64,000 nt of DNA, from assembly GCF_001629735.1 (NCBI RefSeq), contig NZ_CP015224.1, positions 868,001 through 932,000 on the forward strand, read 5' to 3'. Below the pieces are notes generated by a model that had not been told where the DNA came from, made no database searches, and worked only from the letters and a program-made list of their open reading frames with translations. Shown one piece after another: positions 9,283 to 19,030 of the stretch (its first letter is position 1; each line of letters starts with the position of its first letter). Made by a program: the position numbers and the translations under genes. The DNA is from Lysinibacillus sphaericus (lineage in GTDB: Bacteria; Bacillota; Bacilli; Bacillales_A; Planococcaceae).

Positions 9283-10656
9283 TTAATAAATTCCTTCAGT
9301 AAGCATTCCATCTGCCACCTTAATAAAGCCAGCGATGTTTGCACCCATAACTAAGTTGCCAGGGAAGCCGTATTTTTCAGCAGCAGCTTTACTATCTGAA
9401 TAAATATCTTTCATAATTTGATGAAGTTTCGCATCTACTTCTTCAAATGACCAAAATACGCGGCTTGAATCTTGTGCCATTTCAAGAGCAGATACAGCAA
9501 CTCCTCCAGCATTCGCTGCTTTTGCTGGTCCGAATAATACACCTGCATTTAAGAATTCATTAATTGCTTCAAGATCAGAAGGCATGTTGGCACCTTCACC
9601 AATCGCTTTGACCCCATTAGAAATTAATGTACGAGCTGATTCACCATTAATTTCGTTTTGAGTTGCACATGGTAGAGCAATGTCACAAGGAATTGTCCAA
9701 ATGCCAGTGCAGCCATTAGTAAAAGTAGCATTTGGTCGGTAACTTACGTAAGTTGAAATACGATCACCTTTTACTTCTTTGATTTCTTTAATGACATCTA
9801 AATCTAAGCCTTCTGGGTCATAAATATAGCCTGAGGAATCAGAGCAGGCAACTACTTTTGCGCCGTATTGCTGTGCTTTCTCAATTGCATACGTCGAAAC
9901 GTTTCCAGAACCAGAAACGACCACAGTTTTTCCTTCAAATGAATCATTCACATCTTTTAACATCTCATTAACGAAATAAACTGTACCGTAACCCGTTGCC
10001 TCTTTACGTGCTAAAGAGCCACCATACCCAGGAGTTTTCCCAGTTAATACACCTGATTCACTAGCTTTCGTTAAACGTTTATATTGCCCCCATAAATAAC
10101 CTACTTCACGAGCGCCTACACCAATATCACCAGCAGGAACATCGACATCTGGACCAATATGACGGTATAATTCAGTCATGAACGCTTGGCAGAATCGCAT
10201 GATTTCAGAATCTGATTTACCTTTCGGATCAAAGTTTGAGCCACCTTTACCACCACCGATTGGTTGGCCTGTTAAAGCATTTTTAAAGATTTGTTCAAAG
10301 CCAAGGAATTTAATGATGGATTCATTTACCGAAGGGTGGAAGCGTAGACCGCCTTTATAAGGCCCCATGACATTGCTATATTGTACACGATATCCACGAT
10401 TTACTTGGACTTGATTATGATCATCTTGCCAAGCGACACGGAAGGAAATGATGCGATCAGGCTCAACAATACGTGATAAAATATTGGCCTTAATATATTC
10501 AGGATGTTGGACGAATACAGGTACTAATGAAATAAAAATTTCTTCAGCTGCTTGTAGAAACTCCGCTTGATGACAGTTCTGTTGTTTAAGTTGCTCGAAT
10601 ACGCCATCTACGTATTCTTTAGCTAATTGTTCATTGCTAACAGTTGTGATTGTCAT
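9283..10656 (-). CDS. gdhA: NADP-type glutamate dehydrogenase
   Basis: This 457-residue protein has the length and motifs of the hexameric NADP-linked enzymes: PIGGGKGGSNFDPKGKSD with the substrate-binding lysine near residue 133, GDIGVGAREVGYLWGQYK, and VVSGSGNVSTYA in the Rossmann domain. These enzymes mainly fix ammonium into 2-oxoglutarate, whereas the B. subtilis RocG/GudB type is shorter and NAD-linked. The start has GGGGG about 8 bases upstream. A promoter TTGAAT-17-TACGAT is seen at 10714-10686. It is monocistronic, with its own terminator. Confidence 0.95.
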   Translation of the reverse strand: MTITTVSNEQLAKEYVDGVFEQLKQQNCHQAEFLQAAEEIFISLVPVFVQHPEYIKANILSRIVEPDRIISFRVAWQDDHNQVQVNRGYRVQYSNVMGPYKGGLRFHPSVNESIIKFLGFEQIFKNALTGQPIGGGKGGSNFDPKGKSDSEIMRFCQAFMTELYRHIGPDVDVPAGDIGVGAREVGYLWGQYKRLTKASESGVLTGKTPGYGGSLARKEATGYGTVYFVNEMLKDVNDSFEGKTVVVSGSGNVSTYAIEKAQQYGAKVVACSDSSGYIYDPEGLDLDVIKEIKEVKGDRISTYVSYRPNATFTNGCTGIWTIPCDIALPCATQNEINGESARTLISNGVKAIGEGANMPSDLEAINEFLNAGVLFGPAKAANAGGVAVSALEMAQDSSRVFWSFEEVDAKLHQIMKDIYSDSKAAAEKYGFPGNLVMGANIAGFIKVADGMLTEGIY

Positions 10657-10685
10657 AGTAAAACCCCCATTTAGTTGATAGGTGT

Positions 10686-10714
10686 ATCGTATATTTATTT
10701 TTCAAACTATTCAA
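10686..10714 (-). promoter_or_regulatory. Sigma-A-type promoter of gdhA
   Basis: Read on the minus strand: TTGAAT, 17 bases, TACGAT. Confidence 0.55.
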
Positions 10715-10830
10715 TAAAATACTTTTTGAGTTTGTGAAAAATTGAGCAAGAGGGGTCATGTAAATATTATTTTAAAATAATTTATTGTATTAGTATTCAT
10801 CTAATTATGAGAAAGGAATGATGCCTTATT

Positions 10831-11304
10831 GTGAAGGTTCTTATAGATGCTGATGCCTGTCCAGTAGTGGATTTGGCGCTATCTGTATCATCTGAGTTTG
10901 AGATTGAAACTATCTTATTTTGCGATACATCCCACCGTGTGGAACGTGATAATGTAATAACAATTATTGTACCGAAAGGTCCTGATTCGGTTGATTTTAC
11001 GCTAGTGAACGCGCTTTCAAAACATGATATTGTCATTACACAGGATTACGGGCTTGCGGCAATGGTTTTAGCAAGAGGAGGGTATCCTATTGATCAAAAT
11101 GGACGAGAAATGTCTAATGAAAATATCGAACGTTTGCTCGATATGCGTCATGTCGGTCAAAAAATTCGAAGGGCAGGTGGACGTACCAAGGGCCCTAAAA
11201 AAAGGACACAAGAAAACAATATTTCGTTTGAAATGAAATTTCGACAAATTTGTGAACGAGCGATTTCTGCACAAAAAATGGAGGATTCTACAGGTGAAAA
11301 ATGA
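10831..11304 (+). CDS. yqxD: UPF0178 (DUF188, YaiI/YqxD) family protein
   Basis: This 157-residue protein begins VLIDADACPVVD and contains a TQDYGLAAMVLARG block and RRAGGRTKGPKKRT near the C terminus, all hallmarks of YqxD/YaiI. The fold is PIN/NYN-like with conserved acidic residues (DADACP, TQD), which suggests a nuclease-like active site; no function is established. A GTG start is used; AAAGGAA lies upstream, rather far. The 3' end overlaps the start of dsdA by 11 bases, so the two are translationally coupled. Confidence 0.85.
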   Translation: MKVLIDADACPVVDLALSVSSEFEIETILFCDTSHRVERDNVITIIVPKGPDSVDFTLVNALSKHDIVITQDYGLAAMVLARGGYPIDQNGREMSNENIERLLDMRHVGQKIRRAGGRTKGPKKRTQENNISFEMKFRQICERAISAQKMEDSTGEK

Positions 11305-12622
11305 ACTTAAACATGATTTTTTAGAGCAGTTTCCACAGTTGAAATTGATGGCGGCAAAAGATACTGTACTTTGGGAAAATACAAATAGAGTGAAGAATCC
11401 GGCAACATCGCTTTTTACTATGGAAGAAGTGGAGGAGGCAGAGGAAACGTTACAACGCTTTTCCGCATATTTAAAGCTGGCGTTCCCTGAGCTTGTGGCA
11501 AGTAATGGATTAATCGAATCAGGTATTCAAGAAATCCCTGCTATGAAAGGTGCGATTGAGAATAAATATGGTGTGCTTATAGAAGGTCAGTTACTTTTAA
11601 AATCCGATCATGCTTTACCTATCTCAGGTTCCATCAAGGCGCGTGGAGGCATTTATGAGGTCTTAAAGCATGCTGAAAGGCTGGCGCTGGCGAGTGGAAA
11701 GCTCCAAAAAATAGATGATTATGGGCGTTTAGCATCTGCGGAGTTTCAATCCTTCTTTCAGCAATACACCATCGCAGTTGGCTCAACAGGAAATTTAGGC
11801 TTAAGTATCGGCATTATGGGCAAGAAGCTCGGCTTTAATGTCGTTGTACATATGTCGAGTGATGCCAAGGAATGGAAAAAAGCTTTACTCAGAGAAAAAG
11901 GTGCCACGGTTGTTGAATATGAGGGTGATTACAGTGCTGCCGTTGAACAGGGACGCCAAGAAGCAGAATTAGATCCGATGTGTCATTTCATTGATGATGA
12001 AAACTCTAAGGATTTGTTTGCTGGCTATGCAGTCGCAGCAATGCGTTTAAAAGGGCAATTAGAACATATGAATGTGCCAGTCAGTGCTACAAACCCATTG
12101 TTTGTTTATTTACCATGTGGGGTAGGAGGAGGACCAGGTGGAGTTGCCTACGGATTACGAGAACTATTTGGTGAACATGTGCATATTTTCTTTGCGGAGC
12201 CCGTGGCATCTCCTTGCATGACGCTAGGCTTAATGACTGGACTTCATGATGCTATTAGCGTAGAGGATATTGAATTAGACAATAAAACCGAAGCAGATGG
12301 TCTGGCAGTGGGCCGCGCCTCCAAGTTTGTAGGAAAAGTAATGGAGACGTATATAAGCGGCTGCTATACAGTGACGGATGAAGAATTGTTTACCTCATTA
12401 GGTTTAGCAATGGATAGCGAAAAATTATTTTTAGAGCCATCCGCACATGCGGGAATGTTTGGACCGATTCGATTAATGAAAAACGGGCAAAGCTATTTGG
12501 AAAAGCATAACTTAGCGGACAAAATGGAACAGGCAACACATCTGATTTGGGCAACAGGAGGGAGTATGGTCCCTGATAGCATGCGTGCCACGTATTTAGC
12601 TAAGAGCAGAGATTTAGTTTAA
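11294..12622 (+). CDS. dsdA: D-serine ammonia-lyase (D-serine dehydratase)
   Basis: This 442-residue PLP enzyme of fold type II converts D-serine to pyruvate and ammonia. The PLP lysine is in SGSIKARGG (about residue 114), and the phosphate-binding glycine loop is CGVGGGPGGVAYGL (about 275). The ending contains LIWATGGSMVP, as in DsdA proteins, and the size matches the family. GTG at 11294 is preferred because GGAGG lies 10 bases before it inside yqxD. It overlaps yqxD by 11 bases. Its likely role is to detoxify or use D-serine. Confidence 0.92.
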   Translation: MKNELKHDFLEQFPQLKLMAAKDTVLWENTNRVKNPATSLFTMEEVEEAEETLQRFSAYLKLAFPELVASNGLIESGIQEIPAMKGAIENKYGVLIEGQLLLKSDHALPISGSIKARGGIYEVLKHAERLALASGKLQKIDDYGRLASAEFQSFFQQYTIAVGSTGNLGLSIGIMGKKLGFNVVVHMSSDAKEWKKALLREKGATVVEYEGDYSAAVEQGRQEAELDPMCHFIDDENSKDLFAGYAVAAMRLKGQLEHMNVPVSATNPLFVYLPCGVGGGPGGVAYGLRELFGEHVHIFFAEPVASPCMTLGLMTGLHDAISVEDIELDNKTEADGLAVGRASKFVGKVMETYISGCYTVTDEELFTSLGLAMDSEKLFLEPSAHAGMFGPIRLMKNGQSYLEKHNLADKMEQATHLIWATGGSMVPDSMRATYLAKSRDLV

Positions 12623-12686
12623 CAATGACCATACTTTTTGTTTAAAAAAGAGAAGGTATTACCCAAATCAAGCTATTCAAAGCACA

Positions 12687-12719
12687 AAAACAGGTGAAGA
12701 AAAATGCTTCACCTGTTTT
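12687..12719. terminator. Bidirectional terminator between dsdA and the aminotransferase gene
   Basis: AAAACAGGTGAAG pairs with CTTCACCTGTTTT around a 7-base loop. Confidence 0.9.
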
Positions 12720-12723
12720 CTTA

Positions 12724-13893
12724 TTAACGTTGCAATGCTTTACGTTGAGCTGCTAAATATACCTCTTGAGCGGCAAGGACACCTGCGCCTGGCTGGAAGT
12801 CATAAGCGAAGTCTTGAAGCGCGGCCTCCAATAAGGATACAGCTTGTAGGATATCACTTGGGAAGCAGTAGCCCATATGGCCAAATCTGAAAATTTTATC
12901 TTGTAGGTGACCAAGGCCACCTGCAAAATCTAGGTGATATTGCTGCTTAAGGTGTGTTAAGAATTCACCAAGCTCAATTCCCTTTGGTGCCATAATAGCT
13001 GTAATGGTAGGGGAGGCATATTGATCTTCAGTTAAGAGCTCGATGTGTAATGCTTTCATAGCGCTACGTACCATGTTTTTCATGAGTTCATGACGGGCAA
13101 TTGTTTGCTGGAAGCCACCTTCCTGTTCAATTAACTGACAAACCTCATGCAGGCCATCAATAAGCGTGATAGCAGGAGTATTTGGCGTCATCCCCTTTTC
13201 AGCCCAACTACGATAACTTAATAGATTTAAATAATAGGCTGGCGTTTGATTATCTTCAATGACTTGCCAAGCTCTTTCGCTCACACTGACAAGAGAGAGT
13301 CCAGGCGGTAGCATCATCGCTTTTTGAGAGCCTGTCACGAGAATATCAATACCCCAAGCATCCATTTCAGCCGGCGCGCCACCGATGCAGCTTACGCCAT
13401 CCACGATAACGAGTGCATCTGTTTCGTCTTGAATCACTTGTGCTAATTCAGCAACAGGGTTTAAAATGCCTGTAGAAGTTTCGTTATATGTGATAAAAAC
13501 CGCTTTGATATTTTGTAATGGCTGTAAAAATGCCTGTAGCTCCTCAGGTGTGCAAGCTTGTCCCCACTCTTTTTCAAGCTTATGTACATGGAAGCCGTAT
13601 TGCTCGCAAATGGAAACGAAATAGTCACCGAATGCCCCGACCGTAATGACCACAACTTCCTCACCAGCGGCAACCGTATTGACTGCCGCAGCTTCTAGTG
13701 CAGCTGTCCCGCCCGATGGCAAGAGTAAAATGTCCTGTGTCGTGCCAAAGACAGGCTTTACCGCCTCAATCGTTTTTCGGTATAATTCTACAAATTCTTG
13801 ACTCCGATGACTAAAAATATCCCGACTCATCGCTAGCTGAACTCTCTTTGGAATCGGTGTCGGCCCCGGATGTCTTAAAATATTTTCATACAT
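12724..13893 (-). CDS. Class V pyridoxal-phosphate aminotransferase (alanine/serine-glyoxylate type)
   Basis: This 389-residue protein begins with the family hallmark HPGPTPIP. It has the phosphate-binding SGGTAALEA, an aspartate in VDGVSCIGG, and the PLP lysine in TGSQKAMMLPPGL near residue 190. The closest known groups are alanine-glyoxylate, serine-glyoxylate and ureidoglycine-glyoxylate (PucG) transaminases. No purine-catabolism genes adjoin it, so I do not assign the substrate. AAAGGGG lies about 9 bases before the chosen ATG. It is monocistronic. Confidence 0.85.
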   Translation of the reverse strand: MYENILRHPGPTPIPKRVQLAMSRDIFSHRSQEFVELYRKTIEAVKPVFGTTQDILLLPSGGTAALEAAAVNTVAAGEEVVVITVGAFGDYFVSICEQYGFHVHKLEKEWGQACTPEELQAFLQPLQNIKAVFITYNETSTGILNPVAELAQVIQDETDALVIVDGVSCIGGAPAEMDAWGIDILVTGSQKAMMLPPGLSLVSVSERAWQVIEDNQTPAYYLNLLSYRSWAEKGMTPNTPAITLIDGLHEVCQLIEQEGGFQQTIARHELMKNMVRSAMKALHIELLTEDQYASPTITAIMAPKGIELGEFLTHLKQQYHLDFAGGLGHLQDKIFRFGHMGYCFPSDILQAVSLLEAALQDFAYDFQPGAGVLAAQEVYLAAQRKALQR

Positions 13894-14035
13894 ATTATCA
13901 ATCCCCTTTACTTGACAGAAATTCAAAATTTTCTAACTATAATAATAACATACTTTTTGTAGGGACTAGCTGCTTTTTGAATAAATAATGGAAGAGGTTA
14001 GTATAAAGCTATCATTTGAAAAGGAGACCAAGGAT

Positions 14036-15097
14036 ATGGAAACAGTGATGCACTACCCATTTATCTATTTTTTGTACGACCACAATCAGGTGCTTGTATA
14101 TACAATTCAAACGCTCGATTCCATTACATTAGCAAATGTCGTGGAAAATGGAGAATGGGAGAGGTATGAGCTTCCGCCATCAGAGCCATTTACAACATTT
14201 CGGCATGAACAAAGTGATCCTAAAGAGGGATGGTCTTTTTGGGCTGCGGCGGAACACCTTAGCTATTTGGTAGACACCATTAATGATTACATTCAGCTTC
14301 AAAGAAACAGGATGACGACAACTGCCCGAGGTGCACATATTGTTTGCTCAGAATCTGCAGCTGGCTCCTTACGAGTGGAACTTGCTCCGCCTAAATATGT
14401 CATTGGCTTTCCTGAGGATTTGTCTATAGGACCGCTGTGGAAGCTTGATGAAGAAAGAGGACAAGCATTCCGCCAAAAGTGGTTAATGGAAAATATTAAC
14501 GATGAGATGGATGACTTTGTTGGTCCTACTAAAATAAGAGATGCCATTCGAGAGATACGTGATATCCCTAGTCACCTACCTATCTATATTTGGTGTGGGG
14601 ACCATATAGAAGAACAATGTGGGCTTCGGTTTTTCCTCTATGTATTGCGTGATCAGCACAATGAAATATTTCTTATACATTCAAATGGACAGCAAGTGAT
14701 CGAACGTCAGTGGAATCCAAATCTGTATGATATAAAGAGATTATCAGTAAAGGGACGTCAAAAATTTCTACAGCAATGGGAAGGTTTGGCAGAATCAACA
14801 GCAGTACTTCGTCAATGGGAGCATCAGCATATTCAAGAGGTGCCTGAAAATTTTTATGACTCTTTCATCGTGAAGAAGCTAAAAGAAATGCATCAGGAGC
14901 AGGGACATGTGGATTTTATTCAAACTGGAACATTTCTTTTAGAGCTACTTGCTAGCATGGAGAAACAGCCAAACATCTTTTATTTAGAATATAGAATCCG
15001 ATATTTAGTTTATAATGGCACTCTAGTATTAAAAGGAATTCCTAAATCTATGCGGCATTATTATGTGAAACTACGCCAAAAAACCTCTTTAGTCTGA
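14036..15097 (+). CDS. DUF1835/DUF3658-type protein
   Basis: This is a 353-residue cytoplasmic protein. A central domain starts at about residue 100 with HIVCSESAAGSLRVEL and continues FPEDLSIGPLW, the signature of DUF1835. The part after it, with IYIWCGDHIEEQCGLRF and the acidic/aromatic C terminus, fits DUF3658. The first 100 residues form an extra N-terminal segment. The role is unknown. The frame is open to an ATG at 13988, but AAGGAGA lies 9 bases before the ATG at 14036, so that start is used. Confidence 0.7.
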   Translation: METVMHYPFIYFLYDHNQVLVYTIQTLDSITLANVVENGEWERYELPPSEPFTTFRHEQSDPKEGWSFWAAAEHLSYLVDTINDYIQLQRNRMTTTARGAHIVCSESAAGSLRVELAPPKYVIGFPEDLSIGPLWKLDEERGQAFRQKWLMENINDEMDDFVGPTKIRDAIREIRDIPSHLPIYIWCGDHIEEQCGLRFFLYVLRDQHNEIFLIHSNGQQVIERQWNPNLYDIKRLSVKGRQKFLQQWEGLAESTAVLRQWEHQHIQEVPENFYDSFIVKKLKEMHQEQGHVDFIQTGTFLLELLASMEKQPNIFYLEYRIRYLVYNGTLVLKGIPKSMRHYYVKLRQKTSLV

Positions 15098-15114
15098 AGA
15101 CTTAAAGAGGTTTT
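15080..15114. terminator. Bidirectional terminator at the end of the DUF1835 gene
   Basis: AAAACCTCTTTA pairs with TAAAGAGGTTTT. The left arm is inside the coding end of the plus-strand gene and serves the minus-strand gene too. Confidence 0.85.
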
Positions 15115-15125
15115 AAGATGGTGAA

Positions 15126-15611
15126 CTAGGCTACGAATGGTTTGTTCATGCGCATTAAACCGTAAATAGCAAAGAACAGCCCGCCTGTAATAACCATTAG
15201 AATTGTGAAAAGTACAGCCTTACCAGTTTCACCACACCAGCGATAGAATAGGCGATATGTGAAATACAATGTAAAGCCCACCATACCTAGTGATGCGAGT
15301 ATACCGATAACTGGTATAAACGAAACGATAAACAAGCCTGCATAAATAAGCGTATTTTTTAGAGCCGTTGCACGAATCGTTTCTCGATTATCTCCACCAG
15401 CAGTCAGTAGGAAAAGACTGTATACATTAATGATAGGAATCCAAGCAATATAGGCTACATCTCCAAAACCATTTGTTTTAGATGTCATAAAATAAATTAG
15501 TGCACTAATAATGTAGGCGATTAGCCCAAGAACTAGAGATGCTAAAATTAGGATAAGAAATAAGCCTCCCATGGCTGCATCTAAATCAGAGTTATAATAA
15601 TTATAGTCCAT
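15126..15611 (-). CDS. Small polytopic membrane protein, function unknown
   Basis: This 161-residue protein has four hydrophobic segments: about residues 13-40, 55-70, 85-115 and 130-150. It has WIPIINVYSLFLL and FIPVIGILASLG motifs between them. Such proteins are common in bacilli without assigned roles. The start at 15611 follows GGGAGG by 7 bases. It is monocistronic. Confidence 0.65.
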   Translation of the reverse strand: MDYNYYNSDLDAAMGGLFLILILASLVLGLIAYIISALIYFMTSKTNGFGDVAYIAWIPIINVYSLFLLTAGGDNRETIRATALKNTLIYAGLFIVSFIPVIGILASLGMVGFTLYFTYRLFYRWCGETGKAVLFTILMVITGGLFFAIYGLMRMNKPFVA

Positions 15612-15910
15612 CAGAAAAACCTCCCTTCTTAAGAAAATACCTCCTAATGATACCAATCCTATTATGTTTAATCTACAAGCATTTATATGTAATTTTTAGT
15701 AGCAATCACACAAATGTACTAGAAAGAAAATGTCCATTATTTCTTTTATGATGATTTTTTGAGTAATGAAGGAAAGAAATGCAAAAAATATCCCTGGGAA
15801 AATTATTGTGCTAGTGTTGGAGAATCATTTTTTAAATTTTTCACCGTTTACTATTCGCAAACATTACTATCCTATGTTTGTAGTGGTACCTGACATGCCA
15901 GCCTATTCAC
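15612..15910. other. Intergenic region
   Basis: AT-rich spacer between the small membrane protein gene and the nitroreductase terminator. I see no gene or clear site in it. Confidence 0.5.
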
Positions 15911-15942
15911 AAAAAAGTCACCTTCCTATATAGAAAGGTGAC
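15911..15942 (-). terminator. Terminator of the nitroreductase gene
   Basis: GTCACCTT pairs with AAGGTGAC. On the minus strand it is followed by TTTTTT. Confidence 0.85.
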
Positions 15943-15955
15943 CATTTTACATGTA

Positions 15956-16585
15956 TTACATGAATTTGGCGATATGCTCGAGCTCAATACGTGAAGAATT
16001 ATAGGCAGGGGCTGCTGCTTTACCAATCGCAATTAAAATAACGGGTACGATATGGTCAGCTAATTCAAAATGTTTGGCGAAGGCTTCTTTGTTAAAACCA
16101 CCCATTGGTACTGTATCATAGCCCATGTCTTTTGCTAAAAGCATGATTTGCATGGAAATTAGACCAGCATCAAATGTAACGATATTTTTTAAAATCTCCT
16201 GAGGAAGCTGAGAATACAAGTTCATAGAATTAGTTATCATTAAATCCTTAGTTGCTTCATTAATATAACCAAGATCGTAATTTTTTGTAAAGATTGACTC
16301 CGCATTTTCGTACATTTTTGTATCGCCTAGCACAGCAATAACAGCTGAGGAAGTTTCCACTTGTTCTTGATTGTTAGCAATGGCACGTAACTCTTTTTTT
16401 ATTACTTCATCTTGAATGACGATAAAGCGCCATGGCTGTAAGTTACTTGAAGATGGCGCAGAAGTGGCTTCTGTTAGTAATTCTTCTAGTTGTTCTTGAG
16501 GGATTTTATAATTTTCGTCGTATTTACGAACAGATTTACGGTCATGCATAACTTTATTTATATTGCTTTTTGTCACTGTCATCAT
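15956..16585 (-). CDS. Nitroreductase-family FMN oxidoreductase
   Basis: This 209-residue protein has the FMN-binding start DRKSVRKYDENYKIP, the SAPSSSNLQPWRFIVI motif, and a C-terminal DTVPMGGFNKEAFAKHF block. It resembles B. subtilis YdgI/YodC. The family reduces nitroaromatics, quinones or flavins with NAD(P)H as dimers; the physiological substrate is unknown. GGAG lies 7 bases before the first of two adjacent ATG codons. It is monocistronic. Confidence 0.88.
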   Translation of the reverse strand: MMTVTKSNINKVMHDRKSVRKYDENYKIPQEQLEELLTEATSAPSSSNLQPWRFIVIQDEVIKKELRAIANNQEQVETSSAVIAVLGDTKMYENAESIFTKNYDLGYINEATKDLMITNSMNLYSQLPQEILKNIVTFDAGLISMQIMLLAKDMGYDTVPMGGFNKEAFAKHFELADHIVPVILIAIGKAAAPAYNSSRIELEHIAKFM

Positions 16586-16798
16586 TTTGACTCCTTCATT
16601 ATAAGTTGCGTGTTTACTATACGATAAATGAACTCAAATTCCAAGTAAATTGCTCGAATTAGAGAGTCTTGAATGAAGGATTTCTGATGAGAGGATGATT
16701 GCCTGAATGTCATGACGCACCAAACTCGAAATTTGCAAGGAGAAACAACTGAATTTTTTCATGCTTTAGATAGAATTTATCTTTTAGAAAAAATGTAG

Positions 16799-16967
16799 AG
16801 GAGTGCTTTATGGAGAAGTTGATTGAACGGAGTGGGTGTTTTCTGTGCGAAGCAAAGCAGTTCCTCAATCTCCTATAGTGGAAAACAGCGTCCTTTCTTC
16901 ATTAAATGGTTAAAAGAAAAAAGACTATAGTTCCACTCAAATGTTTTTGAGGTTGTCTATAGTCCGA
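16799..16967. repeat. Dispersed composite repeat, copy 1, including a terminator
   Basis: It begins GGAGTGCTTTATGGAGAAG and ends in an AAAAGAAAAAAGACTATAG stem that pairs with CTATAGTC at 16957-16964. Both flanks match the longer copy at 41808-42030, while the middle is shorter and diverged. On the minus strand the stem plus T-run forms the terminator of the ferric-reductase-like gene. Confidence 0.7.
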
Positions 16968-16980
16968 AGGGTAACACTTG

Positions 16981-18207
16981 CTATCTTAGTTTAAATGCTT
17001 CCCATTCTATATGGCTAGTAGGCGCGGACGATTTGAAGTGCTTTATCATTTTTTCGGGTCCACATAGATAAATACTTGTATGAGCTGGTATGGTCATCCG
17101 GTCAAAGGAAAGCCTGTCCTGCTCTGTTGTATCAATAAAGGTGACCGTAAATTTATCATTGGATTGCGCATAGTTCAGTAAAAAATCTTTATATACCATA
17201 TTATCCACACCATGAAAGGAATAATATAAATCAATTTTCTTAGTAGGTTTTGTTTGTAAATAGGCTATGAACGGCGTAATGCCAATGCCACCAGCAACCC
17301 AAAGTTGTTGATTGGCTCCTTTGGCAAAGTCAAAATGGCCAAAAGGACCATCTATGGCAACAGGGGTGTTCAATTGTATTTGTTTGTAGACCTGCTTTGT
17401 AAAATCGCCGACTGCTTTGATCGTCACTCTAATTTTTTCTCCATCCCCACCAGAAATAGTGAAAGGATGGGGTGCTTTTTCAATGCCTTCCTGAAAGATT
17501 TTTAGAAAGATAAATTGTCCAGGTCGGTAATGAAGCTTTTTCGTAAGGGTCAGTTCTAATTCGATGACATGGATATTTAGTTTTTGAATGTTGGAAATAG
17601 AACCGTTATACCGGAAAAACATATCTTGATACATTGTCATCATATACAGGGCAGACATAAAACCAATAGTTGTTGTAAGAGCAGTGAAAATACCCAATGC
17701 TGAGGGCTGTAATAAATCATATTCGCTCGAAAAATAAGTATGGTAAATACCCAATGTATAAGGAAGAAGCAAAAAGCGGTGTAACCAGCGCCAATGCTCA
17801 TATTTTAAAAATTTTGCTAGGAATGCAAGGGCGATTAGGATGATAAATCCATATTGCCCGAGCTCTCCAAGCTCTTTCGCCCATTCACGAAAAGATGTTT
17901 GCGGGAGTTCTTGATCAGGAACCATCTTTTGCAATTGCCCATGGATCATGATAGAACCAAGTGAAAACATGGCCAATACTTTATGATAAAAATTTAAGCG
18001 CCCTAGCCCATTAAACCAACGCTCTAGTAGTTTCATTCTTGTTGAGAAAAGAAACACAAGGAAGAGTCCTGTAATCGCTAAGCCTCCAATAATATGAGCA
18101 AGCTTGTTCAGTGGATGAATGGGGGCCAGGGGGATAGCAAAATACCAAAGGCACGCACTACTGCCCATTACCAATATAATAAAAAGTAGTCCTCTATAAG
18201 CTTTCAT
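16981..18207 (-). CDS. Ferric-reductase-like transmembrane flavoprotein
   Basis: This 408-residue protein has about six transmembrane helices in the first 200 residues (heme-binding ferric reductase-like domain with several His). A ferredoxin-NADP reductase module follows: FAD-binding RPGQF and HPFTISGG (about 226-250), NAD(P)-binding VAGGIGITPF (about 304) and CGPEK (about 380). It should pass electrons from NAD(P)H through FAD and heme across the membrane; the acceptor (ferric iron, oxygen or another) is not known. GGAGG lies upstream of the ATG. It ends in the terminator carried by a dispersed repeat. Confidence 0.8.
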   Translation of the reverse strand: MKAYRGLLFIILVMGSSACLWYFAIPLAPIHPLNKLAHIIGGLAITGLFLVFLFSTRMKLLERWFNGLGRLNFYHKVLAMFSLGSIMIHGQLQKMVPDQELPQTSFREWAKELGELGQYGFIILIALAFLAKFLKYEHWRWLHRFLLLPYTLGIYHTYFSSEYDLLQPSALGIFTALTTTIGFMSALYMMTMYQDMFFRYNGSISNIQKLNIHVIELELTLTKKLHYRPGQFIFLKIFQEGIEKAPHPFTISGGDGEKIRVTIKAVGDFTKQVYKQIQLNTPVAIDGPFGHFDFAKGANQQLWVAGGIGITPFIAYLQTKPTKKIDLYYSFHGVDNMVYKDFLLNYAQSNDKFTVTFIDTTEQDRLSFDRMTIPAHTSIYLCGPEKMIKHFKSSAPTSHIEWEAFKLR

Positions 18208-18368
18208 AAATAACCTCCATCCCTATTTTTAACCATATACTTTATGGCTATACAATTATTGGATGAAAATATTTCAGATCGTACGTTCGGAATGTATGTT
18301 CCCTTTTGGGCGTATTTATGTTACATTAAGATGGTTCGCAAAATGCGTAAGAAGGGTGGAAGTACTTT

Positions 18369-18857
18369 ATGCAAGGGAATACCCATATGGTTGGGGGCAT
18401 TACAGCAAGTCTAGCCTTTGCACAAATTTCAAATGATAATCCGCTTGTTTTGGTAGGGGCAGGCGTTATCGGTGCATTACTTCCAGATATTTGCCATGGT
18501 GGTAGCAAAATCGGAAGGAAGCTTCCTATCATTTCAAAAATAGTTAATTCGCTGTTTGGGCATCGTTCCTTTACACATAGTTTGCTGTTTTTATTTTTGA
18601 TTGGGATGCTACTACATACATTTATACCTTATAAGTCCGTTACAATAGGTATTTTATTAGGGATGGCAAGCCATGTTTTATTAGATATGGGGACCAAAAA
18701 GGGTGTAAAGCTATTTTTCCCAGTCTCCATTTCGGTGCGTCTACCGCTTACTACAAAAACAGGTAGTAAAGTGGAAAAAATAGTGTTTACATTGTTAACA
18801 ATGCTGTCAGTCTTTTTTAGCTATGAAATCATTGTGCAGCTTCTTGCTACAAATTAA
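18369..18857 (+). CDS. Membrane-bound metal-dependent hydrolase, YdjM/DUF457 family
   Basis: This 162-residue membrane protein has conserved histidines in MQGNTHMVGG, DICHGGS, HRSFTHS (about 63) and ASHVLLD, the signature of the YdjM/DUF457 family of putative metal-dependent hydrolases. It has about four TM segments. In other bacteria some members are LexA-controlled; no LexA box is seen here. GGGTGGAAG precedes the ATG. Confidence 0.8.
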   Translation: MQGNTHMVGGITASLAFAQISNDNPLVLVGAGVIGALLPDICHGGSKIGRKLPIISKIVNSLFGHRSFTHSLLFLFLIGMLLHTFIPYKSVTIGILLGMASHVLLDMGTKKGVKLFFPVSISVRLPLTTKTGSKVEKIVFTLLTMLSVFFSYEIIVQLLATN

Positions 18858-19030
18858 GGAAAGAAACCCACTAAAGTGTAAGACCCCCCGGTAGGTAGCA
18901 GTTTATTTAAGGGGAGTAATGTTTGTAAGCTTTGTTTGAGTTGAAGCTTTGTGCAAGCAGAAAGTATGCGTACCAATGGGAGATTGTCCGTAATTTTTAT
19001 GGAGCTTTAAAAAATATCTGAAACTAGCGA
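18858..19030. other. Intergenic region
   Basis: Spacer between the DUF457 gene and the MerR-like promoter. No gene is visible; there is no strong terminator after the DUF457 gene. Confidence 0.4.

Noticed and set aside
10766..10781. Perfect palindrome ATTATTTTAAAATAAT between gdhA and yqxD
   Set aside because: Made only of A and T in an AT-rich gap, so chance is likely; no link to a known regulator.
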